Shown: piece after piece, positions 6,338 through 10,838 of the stretch
Layout: each line of letters begins with the position of its first letter
How positions within the stretch are numbered: position 1 is the stretch's first letter
Assembly (NCBI GenBank): GCA_016195585.1
Contig: JACPZJ010000050.1
Location: 1 to 10,838 of the forward strand
Length of the DNA: 10,838 nucleotides
Reading direction: 5' to 3'
Origin: Nitrospirota bacterium
Lineage (GTDB): Bacteria; Nitrospirota; CAKKRA01; 9FT-COMBO-42-15
Notes under the pieces: generated by a model
What the model saw: the letters and a program-made list of their open reading frames with translations, nothing else
Told to the model about the DNA's origin: nothing
The model's database searches: none
Made by a program: the position numbers and the translations under genes

Positions 6338-7684
6338 ATGAGAAGGCTTTTTGGCACTGACGGGATAAGGGGTGTTGCAAATATTGAGCCCATGACAGGC
6401 GAGATGGCAATGAAGATCGGGAGGGCTGCGGCTTATATCTTTAAAAATAAGACAGGCAGGCACCGCATAGTCATTGGAAAGGACACAAGGCTGTCTGGCT
6501 ACATGCTTGAGTCTGCGCTTACATCAGGCATCTGTTCTATGGGGGTGGATGTGCTTCTTATCGGGCCGCTGCCGACACCCGGGATTGCCTTTGTAACAAG
6601 GGCGTTAAGGGCAGATGCAGGCGTGGTGATATCCGCCTCGCACAATCCTTATGAGGATAACGGGATAAAATTCTTTTCAGAGGATGGATTTAAACTGCCG
6701 GATGAATTAGAGCTTGAGATAGAGGACCTGATATTCTCAGGTAAAATAGACTCCATAAGGCCTACTGCAAAGGATATGGGAAAGGCATTCAGGATAAATG
6801 ATGCAGAGGGGAGGTACATTGAATTCGCAAAAAATTCAATACCAAAGGGCATGGATTTTGAGGGGATGAAGATTGTAGTTGATTGTGCAAATGGCGCTGC
6901 CTATAAGGTTGTGCCAATGATGCTGCGCGAGCTTGGCGCAGAGGTAATTGCAATAGGTGTTGAGCCGAGCGGTATGAATATAAATGATAACTGCGGCTCT
7001 CTCCATCCGGGGATGGTGCAGGGGCTTGTTGCGGAAAAGAAGGCTGATATAGGGATTGCCTATGATGGTGATGCAGACAGGGCGATCTTTTCAGATGAAA
7101 AGGGGAATGAGGTAAATGGCGACCAGATAATGGCTATGTGCGCAATAGAAAACAAGAAGTCGGGCAGGTTAAAAAATAATACCCTTGTGACCACCGTGAT
7201 GAGCAATATGGGGCTTGATATTGCAATGAAAAAGGCAGGGATAAATGTAATAAAGACCAAGGTTGGAGACAGATATGTCCTTGAGGAGATGCTTAAAAAT
7301 GACTGCAATATCGGGGGGGAGCAGTCAGGCCATATAATCTTTCTTGATTATAATACAACAGGGGATGGGATAATAACCACGCTTCAGGTTCTATCATTAA
7401 TGAACAAGACAGGCAAGAGGCTCTCTGAACATGCCTCATGTATGGCTGTCCTTCCGCAGGTATTGTTGAATGTGCGTGTCAGGGAAAAAAAGGATATTGC
7501 CAAACTTCCTAATGTTAGTCAGGTGATTAAGGATTGCGAGAAGAGGCTTGAAGATAAGGGGAGGGTGCTGGTGAGATATTCCGGCACAGAGCCTGTTGCG
7601 AGGGTGATGATTGAGGGGGAAAATGAATCAGCAATAAAAAAGATGGCAGAGGAGATAGTGGACTCTATTAGAGGAGAGATATGA
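6338..7684 (+). CDS. glmM: Phosphoglucosamine mutase
   Basis: GlmM interconverts glucosamine-6-phosphate and glucosamine-1-phosphate, supplying UDP-GlcNAc for peptidoglycan and lipopolysaccharide. The N-terminus RRLFGTDGIRG is typical. The phosphoserine loop ISASHNP places the catalytic serine at S101. The metal-binding loop is DGDADR (243-248), the sugar-specificity loop GEQSGH (327-332) and the phosphate-binding loop RYSGTEP (413-419). Length (448 residues) is normal and no region is missing. A strong GGAGG (6323-6327) lies ten bases before the ATG. It closes the folP-cdaA-cdaR-glmM run. In Bacillus and Lactococcus, GlmM binds CdaA and restrains c-di-AMP synthesis, so conservation of this linkage here suggests the same control. 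Confidence 0.97.
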   Translation: MRRLFGTDGIRGVANIEPMTGEMAMKIGRAAAYIFKNKTGRHRIVIGKDTRLSGYMLESALTSGICSMGVDVLLIGPLPTPGIAFVTRALRADAGVVISASHNPYEDNGIKFFSEDGFKLPDELELEIEDLIFSGKIDSIRPTAKDMGKAFRINDAEGRYIEFAKNSIPKGMDFEGMKIVVDCANGAAYKVVPMMLRELGAEVIAIGVEPSGMNINDNCGSLHPGMVQGLVAEKKADIGIAYDGDADRAIFSDEKGNEVNGDQIMAMCAIENKKSGRLKNNTLVTTVMSNMGLDIAMKKAGINVIKTKVGDRYVLEEMLKNDCNIGGEQSGHIIFLDYNTTGDGIITTLQVLSLMNKTGKRLSEHASCMAVLPQVLLNVRVREKKDIAKLPNVSQVIKDCEKRLEDKGRVLVRYSGTEPVARVMIEGENESAIKKMAEEIVDSIRGEI

Positions 7685-7700
7685 TAGAAATAATATTGCC

Positions 7701-7743
7701 AACTATTATGAAATAGTTTCCTAAAAAGTGAATTTTTTTTCAC
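7701..7743 (+). terminator. Weak hairpins and T run after glmM (possible terminator)
   Basis: AACTATT (7701-7707) pairs perfectly with AATAGTT (7712-7718) around a four-base loop. Then GTGAA (7728-7732) can pair with TTCAC (7739-7743) across six T, and eight T lie at 7733-7740. The stems are A/T-rich and the T run is not directly after the first stem, so termination would be inefficient. The first dyad could equally be a protein-binding site upstream of the sigma-54 promoter at 7855. Confidence 0.3.
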
Positions 7744-7854
7744 ACATGAATAGTCCTGCCTGAAATATAAACAACAAAACTATCAGTGTAAAAACTTAAT
7801 AATTTCAAGGCAGTACGCTATTATTCCTTGTGGCGGCAGAGTGCCCCTCCAAAT

Positions 7855-7870
7855 TGGCCTGTTTTTTGCA
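7855..7870 (+). promoter_or_regulatory. Sigma-54 (-24/-12) promoter P1, ahead of a small ORF
   Basis: TTGGCCTGTTTTTTGCA has GG at 7856-7857 and GC at 7868-7869 with exactly ten bases between, as RpoN holoenzyme requires. Against TGGCACG-N4-TTGCW it matches TGGC, the G before the spacer and all of TTGCA; the two mismatches are in the AC of the -24 half. The predicted start point (12 bases past the GC) is near 7881, 18 bases before ATG 7899. A sigma-54 activator gene lies just downstream, which makes the match more credible. Confidence 0.65.
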
Positions 7871-7898
7871 ATCTACTTAAAATATAAAGAGGGCGAAG

Positions 7899-8009
7899 AT
7901 GCTAATTTTTAGGTTAAAGAGTTATGTAAGAATAAAATACTTTCGCCTTATCTTTGGAATCTTATGGCTTAAAACGATTCTAAAGATCAAAAATATCCTG
8001 CCAAGTTGA
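7899..8009 (+). CDS. Candidate 36-residue basic hydrophobic peptide
   Basis: I do not recognise a family. The ORF starts at ATG 7899 and ends with TGA 8007-8009. A Shine-Dalgarno GAGGG (7889-7893) lies five bases before the ATG, and the predicted sigma-54 start point is about 18 bases upstream, the same layout as for the response-regulator gene. The peptide starts MLIFRLKSYV and ends KIKNILPS. It has eight lysine or arginine residues and no acidic residue. Residues about 14-30 are mostly I, L, F and W, enough for a short membrane or amphipathic helix. It could be a small membrane protein, a toxin-like or regulatory peptide, or a chance ORF in AT-rich DNA. A stem of GGCGAA (7892-7897) with TTCGCC (7942-7947) could mask the ribosome binding site. 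Confidence 0.4.
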   Translation: MLIFRLKSYVRIKYFRLIFGILWLKTILKIKNILPS

Positions 8010-8088
8010 TTGTTGAGTTTCTATTAATTTAAAGCTCCTCATAAATATTACCAAAAGGTTATAATGTGTGTAAAAAAATTCCCATTTA

Positions 8089-8097
8089 TGGTATAAT
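8089..8097 (+). promoter_or_regulatory. Extended -10 promoter element in the intergenic region
   Basis: TGGTATAAT (8089-8097) is a perfect extended -10. The hexamer 17 bases upstream (TGTAAA, 8069-8074) is a poor -35. A start near 8104 would give a leader of about 190 nt to the response-regulator gene and could supply basal sigma-70 expression of the activator. The ATG at 8099 opens only a three-codon frame and is not a gene. Confidence 0.45.
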
Positions 8098-8123
8098 CAT
8101 GCCTAATTAAATGACAGCTCTGG

Positions 8124-8236
8124 ATCAGATAATCACAAAAAATTAATAAAGAAATATTTTGAGCCTAAGATATAATCCTTTATTTTTTGAATAGTTACAG
8201 CTACTCGCATAAGAACAAAATAAGAAATTATCTGAT
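8124..8236. repeat. Separated 10-bp inverted repeat upstream of sigma-54 promoter P2
   Basis: ATCAGATAAT (8124-8133) and its exact reverse complement ATTATCTGAT (8227-8236) are 103 bp apart start to start. Relative to the predicted P2 start near 8275 they lie at about -150 and -45. The far copy is at the usual distance for an enhancer-binding protein; the near copy ends 13 bases before the -24 GG. Spacing is close to ten helical turns. They may be operator half-sites or may be coincidence in AT-rich DNA. Confidence 0.4.
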
Positions 8237-8248
8237 ATGTGGGCAATC

Positions 8249-8264
8249 TGGCATAGAGATTGCG
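8249..8264 (+). promoter_or_regulatory. Sigma-54 (-24/-12) promoter P2 for the response-regulator gene
   Basis: TGGCATAGAGATTGCG (8249-8264) has GG at 8250-8251 and GC at 8262-8263 with exactly ten bases between. It matches TGGCA of the -24 half and TTGC of the -12 half. The predicted start point is near 8275, 19 bases before ATG 8294, leaving room for the AAGGGG ribosome binding site at 8282-8287. Because the gene it serves encodes a sigma-54 activator, positive autoregulation is the simplest reading. Confidence 0.75.
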
Positions 8265-8293
8265 TATATTAACCTGAATATAAGGGGATAGCA

Positions 8294-9727
8294 ATGGATA
8301 AGAAGGAGCTTATATTAATTGTTGATGATGAGGATGAGATGCGGTCATATATTGAAAAGCTGGTCACCTCTTTTGGCTATCAGACCTCATCCGCCTCTAA
8401 CGGGGCTGAGGCGCTGGAGAAGCTTAATGCTATGAATCCTGCATTGATTATCATGGATTTGATGATGCCTGAGATGGATGGGATAGAGGTGCTGGGCAGG
8501 ATAAAGGAGCAGAATGGGAATACCCCTGTCATAATTCTTTCAGGACATGGAGATACAAAGAATGTGGTAAGGGCAATGAAGATGGGGGCATCAGATTTTA
8601 TAAACAAGCCATTTGAGCCTGAGGTTATAAGACATACCATTAATCAGGTAATGGAGAAAAAAAATCTGATCCTTGAGGTAAAACGTTTAAAAGAGGAGAT
8701 GGGCAAGCAGATAAGCTATGACATCCTCTTCAGTAACAGCAAAAAGATGACTGATATAAAGTCTATAATAGAGCAGGTTGCAGAGACCAATATAACTGTC
8801 CTTGTAAGAGGTGAAAGCGGGACAGGCAAGGAGCTGGTAGCGAGGGCTATACATGCAGCATCCCTGCGCCATGACAAGCGTTTTGTAAAGATAAGCTGTG
8901 TTGCTATTCCTGAGACCCTTCTGGAGACAGAACTTTTCGGCCATGAAAAAGGCGCTTTTACAGGGGCTACGAGGAAAAAGCCGGGGAAATTTGAACTTGC
9001 CAATGATGGGACAATCTTCTTAGATGAGATCGGGGATATGCATCCTTCGCTTCAGGCAAAGTTATTACAGGTGCTTCAGGACGGCGAGTTTGCAAGAGTC
9101 GGCGGCGAGAAGGATGTAAAGGTTGATGTGAGGGTTATTGCGGCAACAAACAGAGACCTTGAAATCGCTGTCAGGGAGGGGGGCTTTCGGGAGGATCTGT
9201 TTTATCGTCTGAACGTGGTAAGCATTGTGGTGCCTCCGCTTCGTGAAAGAAAAGAGGAGATACCCTTTCTTGTAGAGCATTTTTTGCGCAAGTACAGCCA
9301 GCAGTATAATAAATCCTTTACCACGCTCTCAAATGAAACAATGACACGTTTTATGAATTATGACTGGCCCGGAAATGTCAGGGAACTTGAGAATATGATA
9401 AAGAGGGTCGTTGTCCTTGGCAATGAGAATGCAGTGTTAACAAGATTTGCATTTAAAGGGGCAGACATCCAGAGCGACATTCAATATAACATAAATGAAA
9501 AACCCAAGGTAAAAGCAGCAGACAGCGGCCGGGTTATTCCTCCTGATAATGGTTTTTCGCTTAGATCAATAAGCAAGAAGGCCCTGGCTGAGGTTGAGAG
9601 GGAGACGATAAAGGATATTCTGCTCAAGACCCGCTGGAACAGGAGGGAGGCCTCCAGGCTGCTTAAGGTAAGCTATAAGGCGCTTTTAAATAAGATAAAG
9701 GTATACGAGTTAGATAAAAGATTATAA
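8294..9727 (+). CDS. NtrC-family sigma-54-dependent response regulator
   Basis: The protein receives a phosphoryl group from a sensor kinase and then remodels RpoN polymerase at -24/-12 promoters. The receiver domain (about 5-120) has the acidic pair D11-D12, phospho-acceptor D55 (IIMDLMMPEMDG), S83 and K105. A short coiled linker (about 120-138) leads to the AAA+ domain (about 143-380). This has Walker A GESGTGKE (173-180), the sigma-54 contact loop GAFTGA (220-225), Walker B IFLDEIGD (241-248), arginine fingers in FREDLFYRLNV (298-308) and sensor II in WPGNVRELEN (358-367). A Fis-type helix-turn-helix follows at about 437-471 (NRREASRLLKVSYKALLNKI). All functional residues are intact. The start is supported by AAGGGG six bases upstream. 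It begins a + strand run with a GGDEF-like gene and an EPS export gene, so polysaccharide synthesis is the likely regulon. The receiver does not resemble the PEP-CTERM regulator PrsR closely enough to use that name. No partner kinase is in the window. Confidence 0.95.
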   Translation: MDKKELILIVDDEDEMRSYIEKLVTSFGYQTSSASNGAEALEKLNAMNPALIIMDLMMPEMDGIEVLGRIKEQNGNTPVIILSGHGDTKNVVRAMKMGASDFINKPFEPEVIRHTINQVMEKKNLILEVKRLKEEMGKQISYDILFSNSKKMTDIKSIIEQVAETNITVLVRGESGTGKELVARAIHAASLRHDKRFVKISCVAIPETLLETELFGHEKGAFTGATRKKPGKFELANDGTIFLDEIGDMHPSLQAKLLQVLQDGEFARVGGEKDVKVDVRVIAATNRDLEIAVREGGFREDLFYRLNVVSIVVPPLRERKEEIPFLVEHFLRKYSQQYNKSFTTLSNETMTRFMNYDWPGNVRELENMIKRVVVLGNENAVLTRFAFKGADIQSDIQYNINEKPKVKAADSGRVIPPDNGFSLRSISKKALAEVERETIKDILLKTRWNRREASRLLKVSYKALLNKIKVYELDKRL

Positions 9728-9730
9728 ACT

Positions 9731-9751
9731 ATAAAGAAGGGGGTTCTTTAT
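9731..9751 (+). promoter_or_regulatory. Hairpin presenting the ribosome binding site of the GGDEF-like gene
   Basis: ATAAAGAA (9731-9738) is perfectly complementary to TTCTTTAT (9744-9751), leaving a five-base loop of GGGGG (9739-9743) that is the Shine-Dalgarno element. The right arm covers the first two bases of the ATG (9750-9752). An A/T-only stem holding the start codon, apart from one G-C pair on each side, would melt easily and could make translation sensitive to temperature or to coupling with the preceding gene, which ends 22 bases upstream. Confidence 0.45.
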
Positions 9752-10220
9752 GTTTGATATTCATACAAAGGTATTAGAGAGGGATGTCTTTCAATATTTT
9801 CTTGACCTTGAGATAAAGAAGGCGATGAGATATCAGTACTTCTTTTCTCTGCTTATTATAGAACCTGATCTAACTGTTGACAGCGGCATCAGGGCTGAGA
9901 TATTGAAGACAATGGCAGAACTTATAAAGGAGGAGGTGCGGACTACGGATGTAATCGGCAGAATGGGAAAGAATAACTTTTATGTGATACTTTCCCATGC
10001 AGAGACAAGTAATACCTTGTCGGTTGCTGAAAGGATCAGGAGCAGGATTGAGAGCTATTCCTTTACAAGGAAAAACGGGGGAGCAAAAGAGACAATCAGT
10101 GTTGGCGGCGCCTGTTTTCCTACCCATGCGAATGAACTGGGGAATCTTGTAAGGAACGCAACAAAAATGATTTATGAGGCCAAAAATAACGGGGGCAACA
10201 AGGTCTGCCTGCCAAATTAA
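9750..10220 (+). CDS. Stand-alone degenerate GGDEF-domain protein
   Basis: The 156 residues span a single GGDEF fold. The N-terminal part (TKVLERDVFQYFLDLEIKKAMRYQYFFSLLII) corresponds to the DxLTGLxNRR helix and first strand of diguanylate cyclases. TISVGGACFPTHA (115-127) matches the TxSIGxAxxP strand, and AKNNGGNKV (144-152) matches the usual AKxxGRNxV end. The signature itself reads GKNNF (73-77, in GRMGKNNFYVIL) in place of GGDEF, and the metal-binding aspartates of the first strand are replaced by IIEPD. Catalysis is therefore not expected. RTTD (64-67) lies five residues before the signature, exactly where the c-di-GMP-binding inhibitory site RxxD sits. The protein is probably a c-di-GMP receptor or a structural partner controlling the polysaccharide machinery encoded next to it. 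No membrane helix or extra domain is present. The ribosome binding site is GGGGG. Confidence 0.82.
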   Translation: MFDIHTKVLERDVFQYFLDLEIKKAMRYQYFFSLLIIEPDLTVDSGIRAEILKTMAELIKEEVRTTDVIGRMGKNNFYVILSHAETSNTLSVAERIRSRIESYSFTRKNGGAKETISVGGACFPTHANELGNLVRNATKMIYEAKNNGGNKVCLPN

Positions 10221-10254
10221 ATATACAGGAAAAATTTATATGCGGAGAGGACTG

Positions 10255-10838
10255 ATGTTTAAAAGAGCGATCATATTATTAGCAATAATAGGAATAATAA
10301 TCACCGGCTGTTCAAAAAAGGTTGTAAAGAGTGAAGGTTCTATTAGTGAGGATAAAGGATCATTATTAACAGAAGACATGCCTCTGGAGGCAGTGAAGGA
10401 TGATGCCAATTTAGGGGATGAGTACATTATTGGCGCAGAGGATGTCCTTGAGGTAATGGTCTGGAGAAGTGAGATGCTTTCACGGCCGAGAGTAGTGGTT
10501 AGGCCTGACGGCAAGATATCGCTGCCATTAATCGGTGATATACAGGCCGCAGGATTTACGCCAAATCAATTAAAGGATTACATTGTGAAGAGGCTCAAAG
10601 AATATCAGGAGCTTCCTACTGTCACAGTTATTGTTTCAGAGATTAATAGTTATTACATCTATATACTCGGCGAGGTTGTAAGACCCGGAAGATACCAGCT
10701 TAAGAGCAATATCTCAGTATTGCAGGCAGTTACCTTAGCAGGCGGCTTTACAAGCTGGGCATCTCCTAACAGCATGGTTGTATTAAGGAGAAACGGCGAA
10801 AAGGAAGAGAAGCTAAGGGTGCGGTATAAAAAGATAAT
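10255..10838 (+). CDS. Polysaccharide export outer-membrane lipoprotein, Wza/KpsD-like (3' end missing)
   Basis: The frame stays open to the window end; 194 codons are visible. A lipoprotein signal peptide (KR, then a run of I, L, A and G) ends in the lipobox ITGC, giving lipidated Cys19. Serine at +2 fits outer-membrane sorting. After a charged spacer, the Poly_export domain spans about 55-130 (YIIGAEDVLEVMVWRSE, then VRPDGKISLPLIGDIQAAG). A SLBB domain starts at about 134 (YIYILGEVVRPGRYQL, then VLQAVTLAGGFT). Such proteins form the outer-membrane channel for capsule or exopolysaccharide. The start ATG 10255 was chosen because GGAGAGG (10244-10250) lies four bases upstream. ATG 10240 is in frame and would add five residues (MRRGL), with AGGA nine or ten bases before it. 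The gene begins 34 bases after the GGDEF-like gene with no terminator between, so the two are probably co-transcribed with the regulator. Confidence 0.93.
   Translation, partial: MFKRAIILLAIIGIIITGCSKKVVKSEGSISEDKGSLLTEDMPLEAVKDDANLGDEYIIGAEDVLEVMVWRSEMLSRPRVVVRPDGKISLPLIGDIQAAGFTPNQLKDYIVKRLKEYQELPTVTVIVSEINSYYIYILGEVVRPGRYQLKSNISVLQAVTLAGGFTSWASPNSMVVLRRNGEKEEKLRVRYKKI

Larger units (their letters stand above)
7685..8293. other. 609-bp AT-rich regulatory intergenic region
   Basis: No protein of recognisable family lies between glmM and the response-regulator gene. The region is much richer in A and T than the flanking genes. It contains a weak terminator-like pair of hairpins after glmM, a sigma-54 promoter (7855-7870), a 36-codon ORF, several TATAAT hexamers (8060-8065, 8092-8097 and 8171-8176), a 10-bp inverted repeat and a second sigma-54 promoter (8249-8264). 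No riboswitch class or tRNA was recognised by eye. The length and density of signals suggest a control region for the exopolysaccharide locus that follows. Confidence 0.7.

Noticed and set aside
8099..8110. ATG directly after the -10 element at 8089-8097 as a leaderless gene
   Set aside because: The frame is ATG CCT AAT TAA, three codons only, and the predicted transcription start lies beyond the ATG.
8171..8176. TATAAT as a further sigma-70 promoter for the response regulator
   Set aside because: It has no TG extension and no -35 at suitable spacing; isolated TATAAT hexamers are expected in DNA this AT-rich.
7685..8293. A c-di-GMP or other riboswitch, or a CRISPR array, in the long intergenic region
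   Set aside because: No conserved aptamer core was recognised and there is no regularly spaced direct repeat; the signals are better explained as promoters and protein sites.
8294..9727. Naming the regulator prsR of the PEP-CTERM/exosortase system because an EPS export gene follows
   Set aside because: Its receiver domain has an ordinary NtrC-type acceptor region (MDLMMPEMDG), and no exosortase, PEP-CTERM protein or PrsK kinase is visible in the window.

Overview
The window looks like part of a Gram-negative bacterial chromosome. A lipoprotein-type capsule/EPS export protein implies an outer membrane. The AT-leaning composition, heavy AGG/AGA and ATA codon use, and gene order (tilS, hpt, ftsH, folP, cdaA, cdaR, glmM) recall Nitrospirota or the former Deltaproteobacteria. 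That placement is an inference; no rRNA or marker tree is available here. All supported genes are on the + strand.

Region 1 (1-2034): the 3' end of panB, a long perfect palindrome of the dispersed-repeat type, then tilS and hpt. These two genes overlap out of frame at a point where TilS lacks the end of its C-terminal domain and Hpt lacks its N-terminus. This looks like a deletion of roughly 250 bp (or an assembly collapse) with its junction in a run of seven A. Region 2 (2035-3871): ftsH with its own sigma-70 promoter, a strong ribosome binding site and a Rho-independent terminator. Its catalytic parts are complete, but the linker between the second membrane helix and the AAA+ domain appears to be missing, a second possible deletion less than 900 bp from the first.

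Region 3 (3872-7684): a tight housekeeping operon folP-cdaA-cdaR-glmM. It joins folate synthesis, the c-di-AMP cyclase and its membrane regulator, and phosphoglucosamine mutase, which feeds peptidoglycan. Region 4 (7685-8293): about 600 bp of AT-rich regulatory DNA. It holds two sigma-54 (-24/-12) promoters, each placed 18-19 nt ahead of a start codon with a Shine-Dalgarno sequence. The first precedes a 36-codon ORF for a strongly basic, hydrophobic peptide; the second precedes the response-regulator gene. The region also has an extended -10 promoter and a 10-bp inverted repeat.

Region 5 (8294-10838): the start of an exopolysaccharide locus. It contains an NtrC-class sigma-54 activator with receiver domain, a stand-alone degenerate GGDEF protein that keeps an RxxD inhibitory-site motif, and the first part of a Wza/KpsD-like outer-membrane export lipoprotein, cut by the window end. 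A plausible reading is that the activator, likely autoregulated from a sigma-54 promoter, turns on polysaccharide export and the small peptide, while the GGDEF protein senses c-di-GMP. No sensor kinase lies in the window.
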